Source of the DNA: Beta vulgaris subsp. vulgaris
Taxonomy: Eukaryota > Streptophyta > Magnoliopsida > Caryophyllales > Amaranthaceae
Reading direction: 5' to 3'
Assembly: GCF_026745355.1 (NCBI RefSeq)
Contig: NC_079205.1
Location: 5,543,832-5,607,831 of the forward strand
Length of the DNA stretch: 64,000 nucleotides
The position numbers and the translations under genes were made by a program. The notes below the pieces were generated by a model. The model was not told the origin of the DNA. It did not search any database and saw nothing but the letters and a program-made list of their open reading frames with translations. Positions 22,762 to 34,056 of the stretch are shown one piece after another. Each line of letters starts with the position of its first letter. Within the stretch, counting starts at the first letter, position 1.

Positions 22762-22948
22762 ATAGTAATGATATAAAAATAAATAATAATAATAATAATA
22801 AGAGTAATTAGTAAAATAAATTATACCAACATAATAATAATATTTAACAAAATGGTTATAAAAGAATGGAGCTGAACTAAATTGAATTGAACTCATTTGA
22901 TTGGAGCTGAACTGAACTGAATTGAAAATAAGTTGGGGAGAACAGGCC
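22098..22948. mobile_element. Harbinger-like MITE (GGGCCTGTTCTC family), expanded, about 850 bp
   Basis: Starts gggcctgttctcttcgg after TAA and ends ttggggagaacaggcc at 22948. Both ends have gaactgaattgaactga arrays. The centre carries long AAT runs, including the microsatellite at 22709-22756. The right-hand TAA is not preserved. Another copy of its right third is at 25356-25521. Confidence 0.8.
22709..22756. repeat. (AAT)n microsatellite
   Basis: About sixteen AAT units in a row inside the MITE, with shorter runs around it. Confidence 0.97.
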
Positions 22949-23006
22949 ATATAGTGTTAAGTTACCATATGGTTGTTAACAAGTACTATCTAGTAACTAG
23001 TAAGTA

Positions 23007-23266
23007 CTCTCTCGGTATTTTTTTTATCTTTCCTACTTTGACTTTGCACGTTTGTCAATACACTTATTATCCATTAAATATCTTTCACTACATATTAGTA
23101 AAAATTATAATAATTGAATATTAATAAAGTACTCATTGAGACGAATCAAACAAGACCCCACATGCCTATATTTTTTCTTATATATTGATAAAAATCTAAA
23201 AGATTCTCTCTGATTGTGAATAGTGTCAAGATTCTAAGTGAGAAAGATAAAAAGATACAAAGGGAG
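23007..23266. mobile_element. Stowaway-like MITE, 260 bp
   Basis: Ends are ctctctcggtattttttttatc and the inverse of ctccctttgtatctttttatc. TA flanks both ends (23005-23006 and 23267-23268). The core from aaatatctttcactacatat to attcgtctc (in inverse) is also the core of the Harbinger-like GGCTATGTTCAG family. Confidence 0.8.
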
Positions 23267-23268
23267 TA

Positions 23269-24670
23269 TTTGTTAAGTTATTTACTAATTGTTGTTACTT
23301 ATTAACAGTTAACTTATTGATTTTACTTTTTAATAATTTATGGTTAGCTTGTATAGGAGAGAATGATGTGGGTGTATAATTTATTATTATTGTGCAGCAT
23401 ATGAACCCTCGTTATAATCACTTAGGCCTCATATGAACTTTCGGTGTAAACATATGAATGTATATATGATTGTCATTTTATTATAATATTATAATATATC
23501 AAGAGTCGCTATACTAATTTATAATCAATAGAGTATTAGATTGGTTTTACAATTATTTTCATGAAAAATACTACTAAAATGATTAAACATATTGATAAAA
23601 TGTTTGTTTATACTTTATCATATATAGTCACAACATAATACATATATACCGGATTATGTTTGTTATGCTATTGCTATTATTAGAATTGTTTCTAGTATTG
23701 CTATATATATATTAGTATTTATATTGTTATTGTTATTGTTAGTATTCCTGATCTTATTTGTGTTACTATTTCTATTGTTAGCATTGTTACTAAAAATGTT
23801 ATTATTTGTATTATTATTATCATCATCGCTTTATGTTTATCATTATTATTCTAATTATTATCATAGTTATATATTTATAAACTTATATATCAATCATATA
23901 TAATGCTTATAATAATATAAAAAAAATCATTTATATAAACCTTGGAATCGATCGTATAACTCGTTATTATTGTCATTGATTATAATATATAATATTAGAA
24001 CATATGAAGAGTTGTTCTACTACTTTACTCATTTGAGTGGTTCTACACAATTGATTAATCGAAATAAGAGTTGACTAAGAGAATACACTAAACATCATGG
24101 TAAACAATATAGATTTTTTACTAGTTTTTCGTTATCATCTATATATTTATCGCACACACACATATGTATATAAATGTCGATCATAATACTTTTAATAATA
24201 TAATTTGTTTACAATATATATAATAAAATAAAATTATTGACCCGACAAGGAGTTAACCGAAGTTGAATTGACTATTAATAGCGAATGGATCCGATGTTTC
24301 ATAATGATCGAACAAAGGTCATGAGTGATTCAATCCGAGTACTCTTGACTCTACCAAAGCGTACATGAAACCCCAATTACGACATGCACAAACCCGGTTT
24401 AAAAATGTCCATGGGCGATCATACCCAGGAATGGATCGACTTGTAAACGTAACACTCAGACCTGTCCGGCACCCGGCAACCCTATGATTCAAATGTGATC
24501 GACCCAGATGAACAAAACTTGACCAATCATGACCTGGGGTATTGATTGTCATAATCCTGGCCTGTCCGGGTCTGGCCTGGTTTGCCGTGGGTATACCTAG
24601 AACCTGTTTTGACACCACTTCACATATATGATACACCTTGTATATATGTATCATCTTTCTAATAAAGGTA
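23269..24670. other. Intergenic, no gene seen
   Basis: AT-rich, with tattgttattgttatt-type simple sequence near 23690-23880. The less AT-rich stretch 24320-24610 has cctgtccgg and gacctgggg words similar to 8760-9080. The 133-aa minus-strand reading there is not recognisable and probably belongs to repeat debris. Confidence 0.5.
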
Positions 24671-25034
24671 CTCCCTCTGTCCCATAATATAGTGCTTACA
24701 TTCTTTTTTTGGTGTCTCAAAATGTTGTGCCTATTTTCTCTTTTATCAATTTGTTTGAACTAAATTATCCTTAATTTCAATACAAACTTTTCAAAATACC
24801 CCTACTTTTCTCTCAAAACATGTGATCTCATTTATTTCTTTACACCATTCTGAGAAATATTTGTTATCTTTTGATTTTGTTCAAAGGATAAAGAAAATAA
24901 AGAACTAGCTTCAATACAAAAGTATCAAAAAGCACTTTATCAAATACATTTATTTGAAAATTTTACTACTAATTTCATTTTCCTTAATTTTCGTGAAAAA
25001 TGAGAAGGGAGCATGCATCGATGGATGGAGGGAG
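24671..25034. mobile_element. Stowaway MITE, 364 bp
   Basis: Left end ctccctctgtcccataatat, right end gatggatggagggag, both next to TA (24669-24670 and 25035-25036). These are classic Stowaway termini (Tc1/mariner group). No ORF. Confidence 0.88.
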
Positions 25035-25355
25035 TATTAATTAGAAGAAAGTATATCATGGAGAAAAAATTTCTAGGTAATGATTCAACTTTTATTATGT
25101 AACATAAGATTGAATTTGGAGAAGACTTTTTTGGTAACTGAATTTGGAGGAGATTATCAGGTTTTTTTTTTTGTTGAGATTAATTGTCCATATATTAGAA
25201 ATGTTGTACTGTGAATTTATAATATTAGAGTTAGATTATATTTACATCCAAAATATGAATTTGTCATAAACTTTATGATTTTTCATTGTTTGACTAATAT
25301 TTTTTCATTTGGATTTGTAACTTGTAACTTGTAATGATGATGATGATGATGATAA

Positions 25356-25521
25356 GAGTAATTAGTAAAATAAATTATACCAACATAATAATAATAATAT
25401 TTAACAAAATGGTTATAAAAGAATGGAGCTGAACTGAACTGATTGGAGGTGAATTAAACTAAATTGAACTGATGGGAGTTGAACTGAACTGAACTGAAAA
25501 TAAGCTGGGGAGAGCATACCC
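25356..25521. mobile_element. Right part of a Harbinger-like MITE (GGGCCTGTTCTC family)
   Basis: Matches 22801-22940 (agagtaattagtaaaataaa ... gttataaaagaatggagctg), with its own end gagagcataccc and a following TTA. The left end is missing. It lies directly at the left border of duplication copy B. Confidence 0.78.
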
Positions 25522-25594
25522 TTAGAGAAGAAAGGGTAGGTTAGTAATTAAATATAGCTTGGGTTATAAAGATGACATTAAAATTTCTAACTTA

Positions 25595-25899
25595 GGGGTC
25601 GTTTGGTTCAAGATATGAAATGAAAGGGAATGGATACAAATAAAGGAGGGAAATGGTAACAAAAATAATTACCTTTATTGAGTATTTGGTTCAAGCCAAG
25701 AAATGGAAATGAAGGGTAACCATTAACTTCAAGTAATGGATTTTGTTACTTGAGGGGGAGGGAAGCTAACAAATTGGGGGAATCCATTACCATCAAGTAA
25801 TGGTAAGGAATTAATGAGGGGTTGAACCAAACAAGAAGAAAGGGAATTAATAATTGATTCTGTTTCTTAAAATTCAAAAATAGTGAACCAAACAACCCC
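25595..25899. mobile_element. Tourist/Harbinger-like MITE, 305 bp
   Basis: TIRs are ggggtcgtttggttca at 25595 and tgaaccaaacaacccc ending at 25899 (one mismatch). TTA flanks it at 25592-25594 and 25900-25902. Copy A has a single TTA at 1530-1532 and no insert, so this is a proven insertion with a 3-bp duplication. Confidence 0.95.
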
Positions 25900-25980
25900 T
25901 TAGAATTAACGGCAAATCTGCAACTAAGCCTATGAAATTACCATACACGGTAGTTTGGGGCTATTAGAAAGAAAAAATGT

Positions 25981-28900
25981 TCTGTGCTAATACAAAGTTC
26001 TGTTCAGTTCAACCCCTTAAAATTCAAAAATAGTGAACCAAACAACCCCTTAGAATTCACTACCATAGCTAAGGAACCCCGAGCAATTCATGGAGTCATC
26101 CAGGTTTGCAATAAAAACCCCTTTGTCATATCTATTATCTATGCTAATACAAAGTTCTGTGGAAGAATAGAAATGTGGAATAACCTTATTAGTTTTAGCA
26201 ATAATGTGCATCTACCGTGGCTTGTTTTAGGTGACTTTAACGAAGTAACGTTTGCTCATGAAAAAATAGGGGGTAATAAACCCAAAGAACATAAAATGAG
26301 ATTGTATCGTGAAACCATGGATAGCTGCAACCTAAGAGACTTGGGTTTTATTGGTAGTAAGTTCACATGGTTCAATAAAAGGAAAAAACAGCCGATTTTC
26401 GAAAGACTCGATCGATGTTGGGCCTCACCTAGTTGGATTATGGAGTTTCCAAATGCCATTGCAAACAACCTGCCAAGGCTTACTTCTGACCACAACCCCA
26501 TCCTTCTTGCCCTAAACCACACAAATCAAAACCGAAACAACGTAAAATACTTCAAATATGAACCGTATTTGGTCTCTGAACCGGGGTTTGATAAGTGGGT
26601 ACAAATGAAATGGGCTAAAAATGATAATGGGTTTCCTTCCAAACTCACTGACCTTAGTCTAGATATTCCAAAGTGGATTGATGATAATTGTAATATCTTT
26701 AAAAATAAAAGAAGACTTATGGCCAGGCTAAGTGGTGCCCAACTTGCGTTGCAAGGGGACCCAACCAATCCCTTCTTGTTTGACTTAGAAGCCAAATTGA
26801 ATAGGGAGCTGAATTTAGTCTTGGATCAAGAAGAGTGCTTCTGGCAGATAAGAGCTAGGACTAACTGGGTCCTTCAAGGTGACAGAAATACACATTTCTT
26901 TCACCTTTCTACAATAATTAGGAGAAAGTCCAATAAAATAAATATGATTAAAGATGGTAACGAAAATAGCACTACTGATCAAAGTAATATTGAACAATTG
27001 TTCATTGATTTTTATAAAGATTTGTTTAACTCTAACAATCCTGAGATATTACACCAAATTGGCTCCCTTGAATCCATTGATTGTTCCGAAACCCCTTCCC
27101 TTGTAGAAACTAAAGAAGCCCTCTTCTCCATTGGTGGTACGAAGGCCCCAGGAGATGATGGATTCCATGCAGTTTTTTTCCAACACTTTTGGGATAATAT
27201 TAATAATGACTACTATGAGTTAATAAAAAAAATCTTCAAGGATTGCACCATTCCTTCTTCGCTAAACACGACTTTGATCTCGCTAATTCCAAAAATTGAA
27301 AATCCACTTAGAGTGCAAAATTTCCGACCCATTAGCCTGGTTAACACAACGTACAAAATTGTCACAAAAATCCTTGTTCAAAGAATTCGAACTCATCTTC
27401 ATGACATTATATCACCTAATCAAAACAGCTTTATCCCCGGTAGAGGTTCGGAGGTAAATGTCATCATAGCCACTGAAATTCTTCATTCCATGAAAAAGAA
27501 AAAGGGTAAGAAGGGTCTCTTTGCACTTAAACTTGATCTTGAAAAAGCTTACGATAGACTAGAGTGGTATTTCATTGAATATTGTCTAACTATGTACAAT
27601 TTTAGCAATAATACAATAAAACTGATTATGAGTTGTGTCTCTTCCTCGTCGGCTTCAATCCAGGTGAATGGCCACCGCACCAACCCCTTCAGACCCACCA
27701 GAGGAATCCGTCAAGGAGACCCTCTGTCACCCTACCTTTTCATCCTCTGCCTAGAATACCTATCTAGAAAAATCCATGAAGCTTGCTTCCACAAAGATTG
27801 GAAACCTTTCAAGCTTAGAGGGGGAGAAACTGAAATCTCCCATCTCTTGTTTGCAGACGACATCATTCTCTTCGGTGAAGCTAATCAAAATACATTGACC
27901 ACCATGAAAATAGTACTTGAGAACTTCTTCTCTATTTCGGGACAAAAAGCAAATGACTCAAAAAGCATGGTTTACTTCTCACCAAATACACCTATTGAAA
28001 TGAAAGATGAATTTGAACAGGAATTAAATATCATGAGCACCCATGACTTAGGCATATATCTTGGGTTCCCCCTCTGCCATAGAAAACCTTCAAAGGGTAA
28101 ACTATCTTTCATAATAGATAAAATGACCTCTAAGCTTGCATCTTGGAAAGCCAAATCATTAACAAAGGCGGGTCGCCTCATACTCATAAATTCAACCCTA
28201 CATGCAATCCCGAGATACTTCATGCATGTTATTAACTTTCCAAAATATATCATAAAAAAGCTAGATGCCATTTGCGGGAATTTCTTTTGGAGTGGGGGTG
28301 GGGGGAAATCTAAGATTCCTTGGATTGCGTGGAATAAACTGTGTAAACCGAAAAATCAAGGGGGTTTGGGTTGTCTTTCTAATTCGGTTATTAACAAAGT
28401 AAGCCTTTCAAGACTATGCTGGAAACTTGATAACCATACCACTTGGGCTGCTAAATTTCTGCATGAGAAATATGTTAACAAAAAAGATCACCCTACACAC
28501 TTTAATAAAGGCTCTTACCTTTGGAGAGGGGTGGGGGTAGGATGGCAGGAGTATTGCAAAAGCTTAGCTTGGAAAATAGGTAATGGTGAGGATATTAATA
28601 TTTGGTATGATAAGTGGATAAATGGAGACAATCTAAATTCCTTGGTAATGGGCCCACCTACGCTTTTCGAATCAAAAATCACGCTAAACGAGCTCAATAA
28701 CAAAGACCTTAATCAAACCTTTTCCTTCAACTTCCCTCCCCATATTATTGACAGAGTAAGTTCCTTACAACTAACTAATAGAAAAGATAAAACTTACTCC
28801 CTGTGGACAAAGAATAACAAGTTTGACTCAAAGCTTGCTACTGCTGAAATTACGTCCAATAACCAACTTGAAATGGGGGATTGGGAGTGGATTTGGGCGA

Positions 28901-29943
28901 GTCCGGGGCATCCGAAACACCAATTTTTTATCTGACAAATTTGGTGGGATCGCATGCCTACGAATTCTAACATTAGCTATAGAGTCCAGGAGCACTCTCC
29001 TAATTGTATTTTCTGCCCGATGACCCTAGAAACTAGAGACCATGTCCTGCGAGTATGTCCTCGTGCCCAGGAGGTCTGGAATTTGGTTGGAATTGATATC
29101 AACATTGGTACCCACTTTAAAACCTGGTTCAAAGATCTTATCACTACCATTGTTCCCCACCAAAAATATACCATACCGCGTAATGTGCTTGCTGTCTTTC
29201 TTTGTTGGCAAATTTGGCTACGTCGTAATGCTTGGCTTTTTAGAAAAGAAAATACTCCAGCTAGTGTCCTACTAAAAACATCACATTGGGCCGCCACTGA
29301 ATGGTTCTTCACTCAGAACCAACCTAAAGTGGGTAAAGCTCCCAACTCTTCACCACCCAACATTCTTTGGACCCCACCGCCACATCACCAATTAAAAATC
29401 AACACTGATGCTGCCTTTCTTTCATCTACTAAACAAGTTTTCCTTGGGGCTACTTGTCGTGATAATAATGGATTTTGGATTGAGGGTTTCCAACTAGCTA
29501 CTTACACACATAATGCATTTGAGGCTGAAATTAAAGCAATCTACACAGCTTTGAAGTGGGCAAAAGAAAGAAATTGGGGTGAAGTGATAGTGGAGACGGA
29601 CTGTCTTCGAGCCAAGATGGCTATCTTGAATGAAAATACCATTAACAGCCACGAATCCGATTTATTATGTTTGTGCAGGGAGTTGCTCCACGGGCAAGAA
29701 GGACTTAGACTCACCTTCAATGGACGAGGAGCAAACAAGCTTGCAGATAGTATTGCAAAAGATGCAAAAGAGAAACAGGACGGCTTTAACACTTTGTGTA
29801 TTTTGAGCGCCCCTCCCCCGGATTGTATTAAATTTTATGAACATGATAGACTTAATGCTTTAGCTTCTTTATCGTATGTACTAAACAGTAACGTAACTTA
29901 ATAGTATTGATCCTTTGTTTCAAAAAAAAAAAAAAAAAAATGT
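25981..29943 (+). mobile_element. LINE (plant L1 type), 5'-truncated, with filler at its 5' junction
   Basis: The element ends in 19 A at 29922-29940. The word aaaaaatgt stands before it (25972-25980) and after it (ending 29943), a target duplication whose length is blurred by the A tail. Copy A supplies the uninserted site (1611-1630). Bases 25985-26003 repeat 26142-26160 from inside the LINE, and 26016-26057 repeat 25866-25907 from the neighbouring MITE. True LINE sequence therefore begins near 26058. The first half of the endonuclease is missing. Confidence 0.93.
26058..29901 (+). pseudogene. LINE ORF2: endonuclease (partial), reverse transcriptase, zinc knuckle, RNase H
   Basis: Open reading from 25984 to an in-frame TGA at 28933-28935, resuming in the same frame to TAA at 29899-29901. 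Domains in order: C-terminal half of an AP-type endonuclease (LVLGDFNEV at 26221-26247, SDHNPILL at 26485-26508); reverse transcriptase (FRPISLVN, KLDLEKAYDRLEW, RQGDPLSPYLF, and FADD at 27850-27861); zf-RVT (CIFC...H...C at 29008-29061); and a C-terminal RNase H with NTDAAF (29401), EAEIKAI (29521) and VETDC (29593). RNase H at this place is known in plant LINEs. Two lesions are visible: the 5' truncation and one TGA, probably a former Trp codon (tgg). The residues before about 26058 are filler, not protein of the family. Low decay suggests a young insertion. Confidence 0.93.
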
Positions 29944-30218
29944 AAGAAGTGCTACCAATAATTACCATACAGAAAAAGCAAAAGTAAGGGGCTACCATGC
30001 ATGGAAAATTTCCCAAAATTAAAAGATCAATCCGGAGGCATGGACAAGGTGTGGTATTGCACTGTTGATCAACATTGCAAAACATGATCAAATTCAGCAT
30101 TTAAACTACATCGAATGTTGGCTTTTCAAGTCATAACTCATACCATTAAAACAACAGATGTGCAGCCTGCAGGGGAGACTGACTAACTCAACATAACATA
30201 GTCTAGACTCTAGAGGTT

Positions 30219-31701
30219 TCAAAGATCTCTACAAATTACAATTTTACATACAGATGAGGCAATAGGAATCTTCATTAACTTTGAAATTGCATCGATCTCC
30301 TTCATTGAGTACTCCTTCAAATGGATCCTGATGATTTCTAATACCGTTGCGTATTGTAACAAATACTTTGTCACAGCATCATCAATCATTCGATAGCTGT
30401 AAATGTCAATGACTTTAAGCGTTGATGACAAACACTTGGGCACCAAAGTTGGAGGCAGATCAGACAGCTCCTCCCATTTGAAATCTGACGACGGATGCTT
30501 ATCCTAACATTACACCCCATATAAAAAGAAAATATCATAACAGAGTAAGCATAATTATATGAAGTTGCAACTAATAATATTATGCAACAACACATGAATC
30601 ATTCTTTTGCTCAAACGAAAATCTGAAGAGAAAGATAGGCAATCAATTGGTACTTACCCCATATATAAGTGACACAAGGTTGGGTGCATGTTCACATAGC
30701 AGAACGAGCATCATTAAATGTGAAGGATGCTTATGATACAACCAGGCAGAACTGACATCTAAACATGTTAATTTAGGAAAAACGGGAAGTTGTATCACAG
30801 CTCGTAGGTCCGCAGCAAAATGATACAACTACAAGAAAAGGGAATGATAGTAAGACATAAAATCAACATATATAATACATAGAAATTATTATGTACATGA
30901 GATAGCATGGTTTTTACCAATTCTGCTGTAGTGAATATATGTAAAGTTTTCAAGCTGGGAATTTGCTTCAATATTTCCACCAGTTCAATACCAGATCTAT
31001 AACCCCAGAACTGTAACTGAGCTTCAACTAATGACGGGGCGTTAATCTTCAACTTAGTGTATGAAACATGATCATAAGTAGACAGATATTCAAGACTTGG
31101 AGCATCAATTATTACAATTGGGCTCTGCAATCTAGTCAGAATACCTCGCATCTCCAATCTCCTTAATGAAGAAGAACGGAAACAAAAAATTACCAAATTC
31201 TGACAATAACTAATAACAAATTCTTCAAGACATGGTAAACCCGACCAGAAGATGTCATCTAAACAAACATCTTCATCAATGAATTCAAAATTTTCAAGGT
31301 GGAAAATCAGGAGCTTTGGTAGGAAGAGATTTGATAAGGAAAACCAGGGAGCTATTGAATCGCCTTCTAACTTTAGCACCTTAAGATTCTCACTCACAAG
31401 ATTCCCCTTTAGTGGTCTTACTTTCTCCTCCTCTGATGTCCTTGCACTGAAGTCGAAAGAGTCGTAAGAAAGGTGCATCATTAAGGATCATAACCCTGTC
31501 AACAAAAGCTTTGAAACTTAACAACGATTGTATTTGTACTTGAGAAAAGTCAATAACAGGGACTCTTGTCCAAATAAACTCCCATCTTCTGGACAATACA
31601 CTTGTTGCAACAGCTTCTTTGGTCTGCAGGAAAGATAGGATATGAGTGAGAATCACATCCGGTAAGCTACTAATCCTGTCTACGTCTTCAATCTCCGTCA
31701 T
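30219..31701 (-). pseudogene. F-box/FBD/LRR-repeat paralogue, broken in exon 1
   Basis: Paralogue of 1826-3455 with the same exon plan: 31701-30918, 30828-30658 and 30503-30219, with conserved GT/AG sites. The F-box (DRISSLPDVILTHILSFL), LRR words and FBD (VPKCLSSTLKVIDIYS) are all present. Between the words ctcctcctct and ctgaag, 92 bases of copy A correspond to 12 bases here, a net loss of 80. Translation therefore leaves frame after LFRLQ (about residue 85) and stops after 103 aa. Downstream sequence is still open in the original frame for over 200 codons, so the break is recent. A short F-box-only protein could in principle be made. Confidence 0.9.
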
Positions 31702-31863
31702 TGTGTATCGGATCTTCTATGAAACAACACCAACAAATGGTTAAAGAAGTAGCAAAGATGATTAAACAAAATAAACACACAAGTAAGAACAGCTTGACAA
31801 AGCTTTGATATTGAGAGTATTGCACTATGTTTTGTACTGAGACGAGAAGCTTAACATTGTTAG

Positions 31864-31873
31864 ATTTTTATAG
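31864..31873 (-). promoter_or_regulatory. TATA box of F-box copy B
   Basis: CTATAAAAAT on the minus strand, conserved with 5025-5034, and about 165 bases before the ATG at 31701. Confidence 0.55.
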
Positions 31874-32185
31874 GGAGAAACCATAGGTCATAGGTGCAAT
31901 AAAAGAGACGTTGTTATATCTACCCGGTGGGCAAACTACCCACTACTAATAAAAGCATTAAAATATTATTAATCATGTGAGTTGGATTCCATTATCATCA
32001 CTTACTATTACTCTCTATTAAATACTAATTATTTTCCCAATAAAAAGTAGTGCAACAGCTAGCGCTTAATAAACACTGCAACTCTCTCGTTTTCAAGTAC
32101 AAACTTACAAAGTTTTGTTCTGTTTCCAACTTCCAAGGAAGTAGAAGTGTGTGTACTGTGTAGGAGAGCAACCATGCAGAGGGAG

Positions 32186-32476
32186 TATTTATCAGTATAA
32201 AATAATAAAAGCAACACTGTTGTGTATTTTTCGTTTTCCTCAATTAATTCCTCTAGTATGGTCAACTGAAATTATATGAATTCAAAAATGACACTATATA
32301 CTTCTCTTATCTAATATGCCGAGGGTGCCCGTTACCTTCTACCTTAAAATCAAAACAATTTTTCAAATAATTGCAACACCTGATTTTTAAATGACCATTC
32401 ACCAATCACCAATGGGTCTTGTTATATTCGTTTTACTTCTTTCTTTTTCCAAAATATCGACCATTCAAAAAAATTA
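32186..32476. other. Intergenic, no gene seen
   Basis: AT-rich spacer between the duplication and the Mutator-like element. The last nine bases (32468-32476, aaaaaatta) are the left target duplication of that element. Confidence 0.6.
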
Positions 32477-33606
32477 GGAAAAATGGATTAAAATACCCCC
32501 AACTTTGGCCCGTCCGCTTTTAATACCCCCAACTATGAGTTATTTTTAAATACCCCCAACTATTGGGGAGGTTAGCCAAAAATGCACCCCTGACCTAAAA
32601 TAACCGGTTTAACAGGTTAAAATATCATGTGTCATGCGCTTATTGGTTTTACTTATTTTTTTTGTTTTTCTTTTTTCTTACCCCTCCCTTACCATTTTCT
32701 ACTACCACTCATCTCCTACCCCCTGGCCCCCTCCTCAACCACCAGTCCCCCTCCCCTTCCTCTTTTCCCCCACCCCTTCCCACTGAGAAACACCCTCCCG
32801 TTCACACCACCGCCGAAACCACCCTACCCCCAACACCCACTGCCACTTCCCCTCCCCATACTACCACCCTTCCCACACCCCAACCCCCTACCCTACCCCC
32901 AACCCCTTCTCACCGGATTTTGGGAAAAAAAAATGAACGAGGGGGAAAAAACAGAGGACTCGAGGCAGGGGGAGGAAGAGGGAGTTCGGTGCGGGGTTTT
33001 TGGCTGGCGGTTTTTGGTGGCTCGACGACCGGAGAGGGAGGCCGCGAAAGAGGGATGCTGTTGAGTGGTGGTTCGCGGGGCTGAGTGCAAGGCAGCAGTG
33101 CGCAAGGGGGTCGCGAAAGAGGAGGAAGGACCGGCGGTTTGGGGGCTGCGAAGGAAAAAGGGCTGGCAGTGGTGTTTGTGTTTGTTGCGGAGGTCGAAGG
33201 CGGTGCGATTGGTGGTGGCCGGAGGTGTTTTCCGGCGGAGGAAAGAAAACAGAGAAAATGATAATGGAGGATTGAAGTTTTTTTTTAATTTTCAAAGGGG
33301 TTAGGGGAGGGTGGAGAGAATTCAACGGGATGGTGGGGGGGGGGGATGTGGAGTGGGGGCTGCTGGGGTGGTGGGAGTGGGGAGGGGGCTGGGCTGGCAG
33401 GACGAATCATGGGAGGAGTGGGAATGGGGGAGGAATAGGAAATAAAAATAAAAAGGAAAAAAAATTACCTTGGTAACAGGTTACAAGACATCTGGGTGCA
33501 TTTGTGGCAGACCTCCCCAATAGTTGGGATTATATAGGAATAACCCATAATTGGGGTTATTAAAAGTGGACGGATCAAAGTTGGGGGTTTTCTCATCCAT
33601 TTTTCC
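32477..33606. mobile_element. Mutator-like non-autonomous element, 1130 bp, 9-bp target duplication
   Basis: Long inverted repeats of about 120 bases. The left starts ggaaaaatggattaaaat and runs through acccccaactattggggagg. The right in inverse starts ggaaaaatggatgagaaa and runs to the same gggaggt motif. The perfect 9-bp duplication aaaaaatta stands at 32468-32476 and 33607-33615. Long TIRs with 9-bp duplications define Mutator-like elements. The left interior is C-rich and the right interior G-rich (33000-33420 with ggcggtttttggtggctcga and ttttccggcggagg). This could be a captured GC-rich gene fragment, but no family is recognisable and there is no transposase. Confidence 0.92.
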
Positions 33607-33615
33607 AAAAAATTA

Positions 33616-34056
33616 TTGTAACAAGTGTTGCAATTTTTCAAGAAACAATTGCTTCAATTTTACAGAAACAGGCTTATACATATAATGACTTCAAATACTA
33701 TGAGAATCATCGCGGTATCCCTTTGTTGACAACTGAAAAGATACACAAGCAAATTGGAAGCCATGATCTTCAACTCAATCACTTATTCACTATCATAAGC
33801 TCACTCAACAAAAAACCTCTGCAACCTGGGTCAATGAAGGGCTCTGATCATATCAACAAGATAGTGACTTCAATTAGAGGAAAAAAATAGTGACATCAGA
33901 GCTTTAATGCAAAGAATATCTGAGTACAGTTCAATCTTATTAAGAAAAAGTTCTGCATGATAATATCCATATCAGATCCACAGATTTATTGTCGTTCACA
34001 ATGACAACAATTGAAAGAAAATGTGATCAAAAAATTTCACGAGCATGAATGCAAGG
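33616..34056. other. 3' flank of the third F-box gene
   Basis: No ORF. Probably the 3' untranslated region and downstream sequence of the minus-strand gene at 34057-35626. Nothing else seen. Confidence 0.5.

Larger units (their letters stand above)
25525..32185. repeat. Segmental duplication, copy B
   Basis: Same order and orientation as copy A (about 1465-5245), with two insertions absent from A (MITE 25595-25899, LINE 25981-29940) and a segment of about 145 bases near 31897-32042 with no counterpart in A. The F-box gene in this copy has a frameshifting deletion. Confidence 0.88.

Noticed and set aside
24319..24720. 133-aa minus-strand ORF
   Set aside because: No known motif, overlaps the end of a Stowaway MITE, and the sequence resembles other degenerate repeat stretches in the window.
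25984..26057. N-terminal residues of the long LINE ORF
   Set aside because: They are translated from filler DNA copied from the LINE interior and the adjacent MITE; the reading also opens with GTG.
32627..33325. Overlapping ORFs of 70-150 aa in the Mutator-like element
   Set aside because: GC-skewed sequence keeps several frames open at once; no motif supports any of them. A captured fragment remains possible and is listed as a finding.
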